From positions 31,055-95,054 of the forward strand of contig PXUA01000011.1 in assembly GCA_003022435.1 (NCBI GenBank): 64,000 nucleotides of DNA, given 5' to 3'. The position numbers and the translations under genes were made by a program. Source of the stretch: Bacteroidetes bacterium SW_9_63_38. GTDB taxonomy: Bacteria; Bacteroidota; Rhodothermia; Rhodothermales; Salinibacteraceae. This document shows positions 1 through 9,143 of this stretch, in pieces (within the stretch, counting starts at the first letter, position 1; each line of letters begins with the position of its first letter). Below the pieces are notes generated by a model. It was not told the origin of the DNA. It saw only the letters and a list, made by a program, of their open reading frames with translations, and did not search any database.

Positions 1-305
1 ACATCCGGCAGGTGGGTGCCCCCTTCGTACGGGTCGTTGAGGACCACGATGTCGCCGGGGCGCCAGCGGTTCACGGCATCAAGGGCCGCCGCCACGCTGG
101 CGGGCATGGCGCCGAGATGCACGGGAATGTGGGCCGCCTGCGCCACGAGCCTACCGTCGGCGTCGAACACAGCACAGGAAAAGTCGAGGCGCTCCTTGAT
201 GTTCGGCGAGTAGCTGGTGCGCTGGAGGGTGCCGCCCATCTCGTCGGCCACGCCCTCAAAGCGGTGGCGGTACAGCTCCAGCAAAATGGGATCGGCGTCG
301 GGCAT
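1..305 (-). CDS. hyuB: Hydantoinase B / N-methylhydantoinase B family, N-terminal part (cut by window edge)
   Basis: About 101 N-terminal codons are inside the window, starting from an ATG at 305; the rest lies beyond base 1. The translation begins MPDADPILLELYRHRFEGVA and continues with the ERLDFSCAVFD, AHIPVHLGAMP and VVLNDPYEGGTHLPD stretches that are characteristic of the HyuB/5-oxoprolinase beta-type family (HyuB Pfam domain). With HyuA it would hydrolyse hydantoins or 5-oxoproline in an ATP-dependent reaction in the cytosol. It starts 44 bases after the stop of the upstream hyuA-like gene on the same strand, so the two are very likely one operon. The exact substrate cannot be told from sequence. 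Confidence 0.88.
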   Translation of the reverse strand, partial: MPDADPILLELYRHRFEGVADEMGGTLQRTSYSPNIKERLDFSCAVFDADGRLVAQAAHIPVHLGAMPASVAAALDAVNRWRPGDIVVLNDPYEGGTHLPD

Positions 306-349
306 AACAAACAGGTGCGCAGTCGAAAGGAGCAGACGGGAAGACGGGG

Positions 350-2374
350 CTACCGCTCGATGCGTACGTTCTGCCGCGCGTCGATGCGGGCGTGCCAGCC
401 GGGCGGGACGACGATGGTGGTGTCGTACTGGTGCAGGATGGCCGGGCCGTCGAAGGTGTGGCCGTGATGCAGGGCCGTACGGTCGTAGGTGGGTGTGTCG
501 GTGGCCCCGTCGGCGTCGAACCGGACCGGACGGGTGCCGAGTCGGGCATCGGCGAGTGGAGTGTCGGTCTCGGGCTCTCGCGGCAGTTCGGGCGGCGGCA
601 CGGCGACCCGCCCCCGCACGCGAAGCGCCACCACCTCCACCGGCTCGTCGGGGTCGGCGTGGCCGTAGCGGTCCCGGTGCCGCTCGTGAAAGGCATATAC
701 GGCGTCCTGCACCGCCGCCTCCGTGACCGGGGCGTCGAGCGGCACGCTGAGTTCGTAGCTCTGCCCCTCGTACCGCAGGTCGACCTCCAGGGCCAAGTCA
801 GGCGTGCCGTGTGTGTTGAGGACCGACCGGACATCCGCCGCCGCGGCGTCGCGCGCCGCTGTGAGGGGGACGGGGTCGTCAGCGAGCGTCTCGGCGGGTG
901 TGAGGACGGCGCGGGCCGTGTCGTACACAACATCGGCCATCAGCAGGCCGAGGGCGCTGAGGACGCCGGGCGCGGGCGGCACGAGGACACGGCGCATGCC
1001 GAGCGCCTCCGCCAGCTCGACGGCGTGGAGGGGACCCGCCCCGCCGAAGGGAACGAGCGTGCAGTCACGGGGATCGTGGCCGCGCTCGACGGAGACGCGG
1101 CGGAGCGCCCGCTCCATCGTGGCGTTCGCTACCTGCAGGATGCCGAGCGCCGTTTCTTCGGGCGAGCGGTCAATCTGCTGTCCCAGTCCGCCGACGGCAT
1201 TGCGGGCGGCCTCCGGGGCCATGTCGAGCGTGTCGTCGCCCCCCAGCACGTGCTCGGGCGCCAGGCGCCCCAGCACGAGGTGCGCATCGGTCACCGTGGG
1301 CTCCGCGCCGCCGCGCCCATAGCAGACCGGTCCCGGCTCGGCCCCAGCACTCTCCGGCCCCACCCGCAGGCTGCCCCCGGCGTCAACGTGAGCAATGCTG
1401 CCACCGCCCGCTCCCACCGTGTGGATGTCGGTCGACGGCAGGCGCAGCGGCAGGTCGGCAATCGTGTGCTCCGTGGTGCGGGGCACCGCGCCGTCGCAGA
1501 GCGCCACGTCGGCACTCGTGCCGCCCATGTCGAGCGTCATGATCTGCGGGGCGTCGGCATCGAGTGCGCGGCGCGCCACCCCGAGCGCCCCGACAACACC
1601 GCCTGCGGGCCCGCTCAGGGCCAGCCGGGCGGCCTCCTCGGCGGCCGTGTCGAGCCCAATGGTGCCCCCGTTCGACTGCATCACACGCACCGACCGCGCC
1701 CCCAGCGCCTCGTCGAGCCGATCCAGGTATCGCGCCACCTGCGGCCGCACGTAGGCGTTGACGACCGTCGTCGCCGTGCGCTCGTACTCCCGGTACTCCG
1801 GCAACAACGTGCTGCTCCGGGTAATGGACACCGTCGGCGGCAACTCGTCCCGGAGAATCTCAGCGGCGCGGGCCTCGTGATCGGAATTTCGGTACGAGAA
1901 CAGAAACACCACCGCGACGCTGTCAATCTCCTGCTCGGTAATCGTCGCGGCCACACGCCGGACGGCCTCCTCATCGAGCGGCGTGAGTACCTCGCCCTCC
2001 TCGCTCAGCCGCTCCGGGACCTCGTGTCGTCGGTTCTCCGGCACGAGCGGCGCCGGGCGCGACGGCTGTAGGTCGTAGAGATCGGGCCGGTTCTGACGCC
2101 CGATGGTGAGCACGTCGGCAAACCCCTCGGTGGTGACGAGCGCCGTCGTGGCGCCGCGGCGCTCCAGGAGGGCGTTGGTCGCCGTCGTGGTGCCGTGCAC
2201 GACGGGCACGTCGTCCGCACCCGCCATCTCGTCGAGGCCCCTCACCACGGCCTCGTGCTGCGGACGGGTGGTGGGCTGCTTGTGGACCTGTAGGCCGTCG
2301 TCGGTGACAACCACGAAGTCGGTAAACGTGCCGCCGACATCCACCCCAACTGGGGACGAAGAGGATGCTGCCAT
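350..2374 (-). CDS. hyuA: Hydantoinase A / 5-oxoprolinase alpha-type subunit
   Basis: 674 residues, the usual length for HyuA. An N-terminal phosphate-binding GVDVGGTFTDFVV lies at residues 10-22, HGTTTATNALLER at 60-72, a GPAGGV segment near 255 and a second ATPase-type motif LDMGGTSADVAL at 281-292; a FGGAGPLHA stretch follows in the C-terminal half. These match the acetone carboxylase/hydantoinase/oxoprolinase ATPase fold. The product should pair with the HyuB-like protein encoded 44 bases downstream for ATP-dependent ring opening of hydantoins or 5-oxoproline. The ATG at 2374 gives the family N-terminus directly. A copy of the dispersed inverted-repeat element begins 36 bases upstream, so the promoter lies in or next to it. 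Substrate specificity is unknown. Confidence 0.93.
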   Translation of the reverse strand: MAASSSSPVGVDVGGTFTDFVVVTDDGLQVHKQPTTRPQHEAVVRGLDEMAGADDVPVVHGTTTATNALLERRGATTALVTTEGFADVLTIGRQNRPDLYDLQPSRPAPLVPENRRHEVPERLSEEGEVLTPLDEEAVRRVAATITEQEIDSVAVVFLFSYRNSDHEARAAEILRDELPPTVSITRSSTLLPEYREYERTATTVVNAYVRPQVARYLDRLDEALGARSVRVMQSNGGTIGLDTAAEEAARLALSGPAGGVVGALGVARRALDADAPQIMTLDMGGTSADVALCDGAVPRTTEHTIADLPLRLPSTDIHTVGAGGGSIAHVDAGGSLRVGPESAGAEPGPVCYGRGGAEPTVTDAHLVLGRLAPEHVLGGDDTLDMAPEAARNAVGGLGQQIDRSPEETALGILQVANATMERALRRVSVERGHDPRDCTLVPFGGAGPLHAVELAEALGMRRVLVPPAPGVLSALGLLMADVVYDTARAVLTPAETLADDPVPLTAARDAAAADVRSVLNTHGTPDLALEVDLRYEGQSYELSVPLDAPVTEAAVQDAVYAFHERHRDRYGHADPDEPVEVVALRVRGRVAVPPPELPREPETDTPLADARLGTRPVRFDADGATDTPTYDRTALHHGHTFDGPAILHQYDTTIVVPPGWHARIDARQNVRIER

Positions 2375-2409
2375 GAATCAGAGAACCTTCTCGGAAGGAG
2401 AACGCGCGC

Positions 2410-2560
2410 TTGCTGATGCGTGAACGGAGGCCACCGATCTCCACTGACCGCACAACGCGGGCCCGGAACGCTCAGCATCCCAGGATCGTGCCGGCCGAGT
2501 TCGGCCGACCCCTGCCTTACGCCGAAAAGAGTGCAGACCGACCCGTCACGGATCGGTAGA
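2410..2560. repeat. Dispersed terminally inverted element (family 1), degenerate copy
   Basis: The left end reads TTGCTGATGCGTGAACGG and the right end ACCCGTCACGGATCGGTA. These are recognisable variants of the two ends of the family-1 element (TTACTGATACGTGAATGG and its partner CCGTGCACGGATCAGTAA). The interior shows little similarity to other copies and has no ORF of note. It occupies much of the gap 2375-2744 between the Nudix gene and hyuA. The remaining bases of that gap show no other feature that I can support. Confidence 0.55.
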
Positions 2561-2744
2561 AGCAAAAGACGATCCGTGCCCGAGACATGCAAGAATGGCC
2601 CCAACGGGCTTACTGCAGCGTCAACCGTCAATATACACGGTTCCCAGTCCCCGTCATACTTCCAGCATAATCCGTAAGGGGAAGGCTCTGGATGGTGGGG
2701 AGGCATCTCGAATTTTCACTCGTCAATCCATTCGTGACGGTCCA

Positions 2745-3209
2745 CTACGACCCGGGAGACCGCTCGTCGTCGTGCTCGTCCACCGTCGAGGCCCACCACG
2801 GCTCCGACGCGTCGGCGTCGGGATGGAGCAGGCGGCGCAACGGCGCGGGCTGAAGCTTCACGGTTCCCAGCGCGTCTGCGGACGCCCACTCAAACGAGAG
2901 ATACGCTTCCTCCGCCGTCGGCGCCGTGTCTGTCAGCGCGGACGCCTCCGTCGCAAAGCAGTGGTTGAGCTCGTACTGCGGCGTGCCGTCGCGCCGCCAC
3001 CGGTGCTCCACCACGCCCCGGTACGCCCCGACGGTCGATGCGACGCCCAGCTCCTCCCGCAACTCGCGGCGCAGACACTCTTCCAACCCCTCCCCGTCCT
3101 CCACGTGCCCCCCGGGCAAGAACGTATGCGACTGCCCGTCGGCCCGCACGACGAGCACACGATCCTGACGGCGAATGACGGCACGAGCAAGGAGATGGGT
3201 CGTAGCCAT
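2745..3209 (-). CDS. Nudix hydrolase
   Basis: 154 residues from the ATG at 3209; a longer reading from 3254 adds 15 residues unlike the family, so the shorter start is preferred. A complete Nudix box (G-x5-E-x7-REUxEExGU) lies at residues 34-56: GHVEDGEGLEECLRRELREE followed by LGV. It follows LPGG as usual. The enzyme should hydrolyse a nucleoside diphosphate linked to another moiety using Mg2+ bound by the REELREE helix; the substrate cannot be predicted. It is isolated on the minus strand, with family-1 elements both upstream (3348) and downstream (2410). The C-terminal DEHDDERSPGS tail is typical of halophilic proteins. Confidence 0.93.
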   Translation of the reverse strand: MATTHLLARAVIRRQDRVLVVRADGQSHTFLPGGHVEDGEGLEECLRRELREELGVASTVGAYRGVVEHRWRRDGTPQYELNHCFATEASALTDTAPTAEEAYLSFEWASADALGTVKLQPAPLRRLLHPDADASEPWWASTVDEHDDERSPGS

Positions 3210-3347
3210 GTGGAAAGGGTGTCGGTTCTGAGGCAAGGATTGGAATACGCTCACTGTCGCTCCGAGTCAAGAGGGCCGTCCGACCCGGCCCCCAACCGTC
3301 GGACCGTGACCGGAGTCCGGAAGCGACGCACAATGGGGCGAGTGTTC

Positions 3348-3420
3348 TACTGATCCATGCATGGACAGGTAAACAATGTTCTCCTTGTGAGGAAGGAGGT
3401 CCGAGACCCTGGAGATCTGT
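3348..3420. repeat. Dispersed element (family 1), partial copy
   Basis: TACTGATCCATGCATGG followed by ACAGGTAAAC and TTCTCC matches the conserved left end of the family-1 element. I cannot find the opposite end within the next 200 bases, so this is either truncated or strongly diverged. The right boundary given is approximate. Confidence 0.55.
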
Positions 3421-4053
3421 GTGTCACTGTGCGCGATTAATCACCGGACGTTCCCCTCATGCTTGAAGACCCACTGGGTTGACCACGAGTCCCTACTTAC
3501 CGGACAGTTTGCTCAGAGCACCGAAAAATCCTCTCCAATCGTCACTCCAGACCCTGATCTAGACCATCTAGATGTCCAGGAGCGACGATGGAAAATCCGG
3601 AAATTGTCGGGGCATTTTCGGCAGTTTTGCCTGTAAATAGCGACTCCGAAGAAAAGAACAGCGGAATCGTCAGGGATTTTTCGGTGCCAGGCTTCGAATT
3701 TGAAAACTGTCCGGTAGCCAGCACGAGTCCTTTCCGGCCTTGAAGAAATCGGCGTCCCGGAGAGCTGCAGGACGAAACGACTGAAATTCGCCTTGCTTGA
3801 CCGCTCCAACCGGAGGGCGGAGTGGGAGTTTGGCGAATTTCAGTGTAGTCCAAAGCTCTCAGCCGATTTCTTCATAGCCGTGATGTTTTTCGTGCATTTT
3901 TGGATCCAGCTAAAAATGCACATCCACTCTTGTTGTGGACAGAAACGCAAGACGAAAACATCATCCTGCGGTTAATCCCATGGTTCCACATAGATTGGCT
4001 TGCCCTGTGACCAGTGGGCCCCATTCACAAATCATTAGGGCCACATCTCACGC
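3421..4053. other. Gene-poor, lower-GC spacer with two inverted-repeat structures
   Basis: No ORF here resembles a protein. Two structures stand out. First, ACCGGACAGTTT near 3495 followed by CACCGAAAAATCC near 3520 is mirrored by GGATTTTTCGGTG near 3675 and AACTGTCCGGT near 3706, giving an imperfect inverted repeat bounding about 220 bases. Second, a perfect 13-bp inverted repeat ACTGAAATTCGCC / GGCGAATTTCAGT lies at 3780-3792 and 3832-3844. The DNA is AT-richer than its surroundings. It may be a relic of a mobile element, which is inference only. Confidence 0.5.
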
Positions 4054-4827
4054 TCAGAAGTACGCCGTGAGGCCGATCTTGATCACGACGAGATTGGTGG
4101 TCGACCGACGGATATCAAGTTCACTCTTGTCCAGGCGAAGGTTGTCATTTTCGTCTTGAAGGGTTCCTTCCGCCAGATACTCCGCCTCTTGCCCAGATAA
4201 ATACTGTCCCCCGAAGTGCACCGAGAGCTCCCTGAACGAGCTCTGTGCTCGCTTGCCCTCCCGCGGCCGGTACACTATGATATCGACCCCGGCTCCCCCA
4301 CCCCCGCTCCAGGCAAAGTCGTCGAAGTTGGTCTCACTGGCGATGTCGTCGTCCGCGTCGTTGCTGCCTCCGCGGTCTTCGATCCGCGTCCGTGTAAACA
4401 GGTACTTGAAGCCCCCCACCGCCTCCACGTAGGGCCGGAACGGTCCCTGGAGCGGCTGCAGTTGGAATACAGCGTGCGGCTGAAAGATGTTGTTCGTCGT
4501 GATGACATCGACATTTACTGAGGGCCCCACCGTCCGACTAAACAGCACCGTCCGCTCACTCCGCCCGTAGATGAGAAACCCGAGATCCAGCCCCAGCACC
4601 GCCGGCGAGGCCCCGAGCTGCGTACCGAGGAACAGATTGCCCCCGAAGCCGGCACTCTCGATGTTGTCCGCAAACGGCCCCACCGGCACCCCGACGTTGA
4701 AGTTGACGCTCCCGATCCGCACAGGTCCGCTCCGCTCCCCGGACGACAACGACTGGCCGTGCACCTCCGGTGCCGCAAGTCCCCCGACAAGACCGACGAC
4801 GACAAGAAAAACAACCGCACGGTACAT
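4054..4827 (-). CDS. Exported outer-membrane beta-barrel protein
   Basis: 257 residues. A signal peptide (MYRAVVFLVVVGLVGGLAAP, then EVHG) is followed by a likely cleavage before Gln25. The mature part alternates hydrophobic and polar residues with many Gly and aromatic residues, and ends in KIGLTAYF, the terminal aromatic residue typical of barrels handled by the BAM machinery. A Gly-rich AWSGGGGAGVDI segment and an acidic loop rich in Asp/Asn (around residue 155) fit an OmpA/OprF-like or PorT-like barrel, but no named family can be assigned. It stands alone on the minus strand. The function is unknown beyond outer-membrane location, which is inferred. Confidence 0.75.
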   Translation of the reverse strand: MYRAVVFLVVVGLVGGLAAPEVHGQSLSSGERSGPVRIGSVNFNVGVPVGPFADNIESAGFGGNLFLGTQLGASPAVLGLDLGFLIYGRSERTVLFSRTVGPSVNVDVITTNNIFQPHAVFQLQPLQGPFRPYVEAVGGFKYLFTRTRIEDRGGSNDADDDIASETNFDDFAWSGGGGAGVDIIVYRPREGKRAQSSFRELSVHFGGQYLSGQEAEYLAEGTLQDENDNLRLDKSELDIRRSTTNLVVIKIGLTAYF

Positions 4828-5083
4828 GGTGGAAGGGGGAAAACATGAAAACCCATCGACGACGCCCCGGATGCAAGCCGCGCTTCCCTCAACGGGTGCC
4901 CCTTTTCTCCCGCACCCCCCCCATCCGGCACATCCATCTTCCGCTCACGCCGACACTCCGCCTCAGTTCCGTATTGCCCCGTCGTCCCCACCCTTCGGAG
5001 CCGTTCTCCGTTGAACCGTTTTCCATCGAACGGCGTATGGCCATTTCCATCCCGATTGCCTGCTCAATCCGTTCACTCGCCCC

Positions 5084-5536
5084 ATGCCCACCCGCTACGA
5101 CGGCACCGACGACGAGGAGCGCGCACTGAACGCGTTCATCCGATTCAGCCGTGCCTTCAATACTGTCAACCAGAACATCCGGGAGACCTTCCGGGCCCAC
5201 GACCTGTCGTCCGGGCAGTTCGGGGTGTTGGAAACCCTCCACCACGTCGGGCCGCTGTATCAGGGCGAGCTCGGCGAAAAGCTGCTGCAGAGCAAGGGCA
5301 ACATCAGTACGATCATAAGCAACCTCGCCGAGCGGGACCTCGTGGAGCGACGGCGCGACCCCGAGGACCGGCGCTACGTGAAGGTGCATCTCACCGAGTC
5401 GGGCGAATCGCTGATTGCCGACATCTTTCCCGACCACGCGGAGCGCATCCTCGAGGCCTTCGATGTCCTGGAGGACGACGAGATCGACACCTTCAGCCGC
5501 CTCTGCAAAAAGCTCGGCCTCGGCAACACCTCATAG
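5084..5536 (+). CDS. MarR-family transcriptional regulator
   Basis: 150 residues, the normal length for MarR proteins. Residues about 45-105 form the winged helix-turn-helix: LSSGQFGVLETL, GELGEKLLQSKGNISTIISN, LAERDLVERRRDPEDRR and YVKVHLTESGE. The RDPEDRR wing and the T-E-x-G turn are family hallmarks. Helices at both ends should make the dimer interface. It would bind a palindromic operator and be released by a small ligand. Its target is not evident. The convergent methyltransferase gene ends 76 bases downstream, and the outer-membrane protein gene upstream is divergent. The intervening 256 bases could hold a shared regulatory region. Confidence 0.93.
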   Translation: MPTRYDGTDDEERALNAFIRFSRAFNTVNQNIRETFRAHDLSSGQFGVLETLHHVGPLYQGELGEKLLQSKGNISTIISNLAERDLVERRRDPEDRRYVKVHLTESGESLIADIFPDHAERILEAFDVLEDDEIDTFSRLCKKLGLGNTS

Positions 5537-5612
5537 CCCTCCCTGCGCTTCCTTTTCCCCACGCTCCCTCTCTCCCGCGCCCCCATTCTCCCGCGCCCCT
5601 CTTCCCAGCCAC

Positions 5613-6224
5613 TCACGCCACCGCCGTCCCCATGATGTGCGGCGACACGACGGGCAGCCCCGTCTCGAATGATTCGTACGTGACGGCCGAGAACCCCGCC
5701 GCCTCCAGGACTGCCCCCGTCTCGCGGTCCGGATGGCACCCGTCGGCCAGTCGTTTCCAGACCGGCCGAATGCCGCGCTGCAGGGTGTAAAGCCACGTGT
5801 CGCGGGGGGCCGCCATGTGCTCGATAAACAGCAGCCGCCCGCCCGGACGCAGAACCCGCCGCAGTTCGGCCAGCGTCTCCCCGAGATCCGGCACGGAGCA
5901 GAGCACGAGCGTGCTGATGACGACATCGGCACTGTTGGACGGAAGCTCGGTGTCCTGCGCCGGCGCCGTCCGCACATCCGCGTCGATTCCCCGCCCCGCC
6001 AGTTGCGTACGCAGAAAGGGGTGCATGTGCGGGTTCGGCTCCAACCCAATCCACCGGAGGCCCTCGGGGAAATACGGCAAATTGACGCCCGTGCCCGGCC
6101 CAATCTCCACCACCGTGCCCTCAACGTCGGCAAAGAGAGCCCGCTTGCGGGCGCCGTAGAGCCGGTGCTGCACCCGGTCCCCGAGAGCGAGGCCGTGCGC
6201 GAAGAGCTTCTGGGAAAGACTCAT
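5613..6224 (-). CDS. Class I SAM-dependent methyltransferase
   Basis: 203 residues from the ATG at 6224 (MSLSQKLFAHGL). A longer reading from 6368 adds 48 residues of non-family sequence and is rejected. Motif I, VVEIGPGTGVNLPYF, is near residues 38-52, the acidic post-I residue is in LEPNPHM, motif II is in ADVVISTLVLCSV, and LRRVLRPGGRLLFIEHMAAP is the typical post-motif III segment. This places it in the Methyltransf_11/UbiE-like group. The close match to small methyltransferases acting on thiols, lipids or quinones does not allow a substrate call. It converges with the MarR gene. Confidence 0.88.
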   Translation of the reverse strand: MSLSQKLFAHGLALGDRVQHRLYGARKRALFADVEGTVVEIGPGTGVNLPYFPEGLRWIGLEPNPHMHPFLRTQLAGRGIDADVRTAPAQDTELPSNSADVVISTLVLCSVPDLGETLAELRRVLRPGGRLLFIEHMAAPRDTWLYTLQRGIRPVWKRLADGCHPDRETGAVLEAAGFSAVTYESFETGLPVVSPHIMGTAVA

Positions 6225-6312
6225 GATCGCGTTTTCGAGTGAATCCGTTTCCGAGTGACAAGGGTTGGTGGGACCGCAACCATCCGTCTCTGACCGTTGA
6301 GGCTGATGTCGC

Positions 6313-6350
6313 CCAGAACGTTTGACGTAAAACGTTTCAATGTCTATACG
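6313..6350. promoter_or_regulatory. Possible operator/promoter: two AACGTTT boxes
   Basis: AACGTTT occurs at 6317-6323 and again at 6331-6337, 14 bases apart; the second sits in the perfect palindrome AAACGTTT. A TTGACG hexamer lies at 6322-6327 and TATACG follows 17 bases later on the plus strand. The site lies in the upstream region of the methyltransferase, which reads the other way, so it may be an operator rather than its promoter. Weak evidence. Confidence 0.25.
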
Positions 6351-6412
6351 AATAGCCGTGCCAGACACGGCCCGGCCCGATCAGGTAGTACGGTAGGACC
6401 ACGGAGGAGGAT

Positions 6413-7249
6413 CTACAGAATCCCGAACGCGCCCCCCAGAAGCCGCCCGGCCACCACGACCGCCAGCGCCGCGAAGCCCCGCCGCAGCCATCGGGTCGAG
6501 ACTCGGTGCGCGAGCGCCGCCCCGCCCTGGGCCCCAATCACTGCGGGTCCGGCCAGGAGAAGCCCCGTGCCCACGTCCACGTAACCGAGCGCGAGCGGCG
6601 GCCGTCCGTCGAGGCCCGCCCCGAGGAGCCCGTACGCCCCCACACTCATCGTCGAAATGACGAGGATGGTGGCGCTGGAGGTCCCCACCGCCCGGTGAAA
6701 CGGCAGGCGCAGCCATCGGCTGTAGGCGGGGACGAGGACCACGCCGCCGCCCACGCCCACCGCCGCCGCGACCGTGCCCGCCGCCGTCCCCGTCCCGAGC
6801 CACGCCCCCCACCCGCTCTTCTGAGCGTCTTCTCTCTCGACCTCAACATCCCCGGACGAGCCCCGCACCATCCGCACGGCCACCACGAGCAGAACCGCCG
6901 CGAAGAACCCCTGAAAGACCGACGCGTCGTACCAGGGCTGCGTCCCCACCACCCACGAGACCGCGCCCACCGCCGCCGCACTCGCCAGCCCGACGCCCAG
7001 TGCCATCCGGGTCCGTACGGCCCCCTTCCGAAGATGATGCCGCGCACTGGCCCCCGCCGCAAAGCCCGTACAGAAGAGCCCCGTCCCCACCGTAAGCGGC
7101 GTCCGCACCCCGTCCGGCACCCCCATCCACCCGTACACGGCAAATAACATCGGCGTGAAGATCACGCCGCCCCCAATCCCAATGAGCCCTGCCAGCACCC
7201 CAGCTCCGAGTCCGGCCGCGCCCACCAACACCGCCTGCCACACCGCCAT
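6413..7249 (-). CDS. TauE/SafE-family (sulfite exporter-like) membrane permease
   Basis: 278 residues from the ATG at 7249; the longer reading from 7318 adds a polar 23-residue leader that does not fit a membrane protein start. Two related halves each carry the family Gly-rich motif: GLIGIGGGVIFTPM near residue 21 and AAAVGVGGGVVLVPAY in the second half. Around eight hydrophobic segments can be read. Members of this family (DUF81, TauE/SafE) export sulfite, sulfoacetate or similar anions across the inner membrane. The gene is followed on the same strand by nothing close and is preceded by the protease gene only 79 bases away. Substrate unknown. Confidence 0.9.
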   Translation of the reverse strand: MAVWQAVLVGAAGLGAGVLAGLIGIGGGVIFTPMLFAVYGWMGVPDGVRTPLTVGTGLFCTGFAAGASARHHLRKGAVRTRMALGVGLASAAAVGAVSWVVGTQPWYDASVFQGFFAAVLLVVAVRMVRGSSGDVEVEREDAQKSGWGAWLGTGTAAGTVAAAVGVGGGVVLVPAYSRWLRLPFHRAVGTSSATILVISTMSVGAYGLLGAGLDGRPPLALGYVDVGTGLLLAGPAVIGAQGGAALAHRVSTRWLRRGFAALAVVVAGRLLGGAFGIL

Positions 7250-7328
7250 CCACTCGTCCACGCATTGTTCGCTATACCAGTCCCCGCCCCCCAGTTTTCT
7301 AATCTTCCAATCTTCCAACCTTCCACCC

Positions 7329-9014
7329 TCATTCCTCCGGCGACAGAATCTCGTCGTACCGGTCCGGCGCGTGCAGAAGGGTCACCGCCGCCCCAACCTG
7401 CCGATCCGTGGGGAGCAGCGCCGCCATCCGGGCCGACGCCGTCATAAAGCGCGCCCGAATCTCACGTTCCAGATGCCGCTTCAGGGCCGGAGCCCGCGCC
7501 GAGAAGGCGTCGTCCTCCTCGGCCTGCACCGCCTCCTGCAACACCGTGACCTCGTCCTTCACCTCCGCGTAGGTGGCCTCGGACAGCCGTTGCTTAAGCC
7601 GCCGCACAGCCGTCTCCGCCTCGGTCCGGTACCGGATGTCCTCGACCTCAAGCCAGGCCCGAAAGTCGTGCAGCATCGCGTCAGTCACTGCAAAGTCCGG
7701 CGGCAGGGAATCGCGCGACGCCGCGTAGTGATTGGCGTAGTAGAAAAAGGCCGACCGCTCTTCGAGGGCCTGCTCGAGAGCACCGGATGTGGGCGCTTCG
7801 ATCCTTACGTCGGGCCGCAGGCCGTTTCCATCGCGCACCGTGCGGCCGTGAGCGGTTTTGTGCGTCTCGTGGGTCGTCGTGTCGGGCCTTCGTCCCGTTG
7901 ACGCTGTGTCCGCCGTGTCTTGAACCGGCGCTGCGTCGACCTCCTGAATGCTCCGACCACTGGGGGTATGGTACTGGGCCGTCGTCATTTTCAGCGAGGT
8001 GTTGTGGGGCAACGATCGAATGGCCTGCACGAGCCCTTTTCCGTAGGTGGTCGTACCCAGCACCACCCCCCGGTCATGATCCTGCACCGCCCCGGCCACG
8101 ATCTCGCTCGCCGAGGCACTGCGCCCATTGACCAACACCGCGAGCGGCAGCGTCGGCAGTAGCGGCGCGCGGTCGCTCCGGTACGTGTTGTCGGACTGGG
8201 GCAGTCGCCCCTCCGTCGTCACCACTGCCGCCCCCTCCGGCACGAACAGCTCACTCACCTCCACGGCCGCGTTGAGCAGTCCGCCGGGGTTGTCCCGCAG
8301 GTCGAGGATGAGTCCGGACAGCTCGTCCCCGTCCCGAAGCGCCCGGAGGGCCGTCTCCAGCTCCCCCGCCGCCCCCCGCGTAAAGCGCTCCATTTTCACG
8401 TAGCCCACCTCCGCGTCGTCCCCCACCCGGCCCCGGTAGGTCACGTTATTCAGCTCAATTTCCTCGCGGGTGAGCGTAAAGTGCAGCGGCGACGACGCCC
8501 CCTCGCGCCGCACCGTCACCGGCACCGTCGTGCCCGGCTCGCCGCGCAGCAGCGTCCGCACGTCGTCCATCGATAGCGGTGCCACCGCCTGCCCGCTCGC
8601 ATGGGTGATCACGTCGCCCGCGCGAATGCCCTGCTGTTCGCCGCTGGCCCCCTCCACGGGCGCCACGACCGTCAACTCCCCCTGCCGCTGATCCACCGTG
8701 AGCCCCACGCCCCCGTACTGCCCCTTCGTGATGACCTCGATGGAGGCGTGATCGGCCTCGTCGAGAAACGTGGTGTACGGATCGAGCTCGCTGAGCATCG
8801 CTTCGATCCCCACCCGCATCAGGGACTTCGGGTCCACCGGCTCCACGTACCCGGTCACCAGCTCCTCGTAGACGGCCCCAAAGATGCGAACGTTTTTCTG
8901 AAGGGCAAAGATGTCATCGTCCGCCGGCATCCAGGCCCCCACCGCCACCCCGAGCATGACGGATACGCCGAGCAGCACGGCGAGAAAGGAGGCTTTTATA
9001 CGCTTGGGGATCAT
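7329..9014 (-). CDS. ctpA: Carboxyl-terminal processing protease (S41 family, PDZ)
   Basis: 561 residues. An N-terminal uncleaved anchor or signal (residues 8-28, FLAVLLGVSVMLGVAVGAW) is followed by an S41 N-terminal helical region containing SELDPYTTFLDE, a PDZ domain around 90-170 (GGVGLTVDQRQGEL, GIRAGDVITH) and the peptidase core with LILDLRDNPGGLL near 235-247. The catalytic Ser301 lies in GRSASASEIVAGA and the general base Lys326 in TTTYGKGLVQ, spaced 25 residues as usual. It should act in the periplasm on C-termini of envelope proteins or on peptidoglycan-hydrolase regulators. A C-terminal helical extension of about 130 residues, rich in Glu/Ala, follows the core. Confidence 0.95.
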   Translation of the reverse strand: MIPKRIKASFLAVLLGVSVMLGVAVGAWMPADDDIFALQKNVRIFGAVYEELVTGYVEPVDPKSLMRVGIEAMLSELDPYTTFLDEADHASIEVITKGQYGGVGLTVDQRQGELTVVAPVEGASGEQQGIRAGDVITHASGQAVAPLSMDDVRTLLRGEPGTTVPVTVRREGASSPLHFTLTREEIELNNVTYRGRVGDDAEVGYVKMERFTRGAAGELETALRALRDGDELSGLILDLRDNPGGLLNAAVEVSELFVPEGAAVVTTEGRLPQSDNTYRSDRAPLLPTLPLAVLVNGRSASASEIVAGAVQDHDRGVVLGTTTYGKGLVQAIRSLPHNTSLKMTTAQYHTPSGRSIQEVDAAPVQDTADTASTGRRPDTTTHETHKTAHGRTVRDGNGLRPDVRIEAPTSGALEQALEERSAFFYYANHYAASRDSLPPDFAVTDAMLHDFRAWLEVEDIRYRTEAETAVRRLKQRLSEATYAEVKDEVTVLQEAVQAEEDDAFSARAPALKRHLEREIRARFMTASARMAALLPTDRQVGAAVTLLHAPDRYDEILSPEE

Positions 9015-9143
9015 GGGAGAGAGGCGAGTGTGAGCCGAGGCGGAGGGACGTGAGGACCGCAGACGCGGCCGTTCCGAAACCTTGCCAACACCGTGCCGGA
9101 CCCGCTCGTCCTGTCCCCCTGCGCGCCGTCCCCGCAGCGACGG

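Noticed and set aside
392..2071. Long plus-strand ORF opposite the hydantoinase A gene
   Set aside because: Shadow of the GC-rich hyuA frame; Arg/His/Gly-rich with no recognisable domain.
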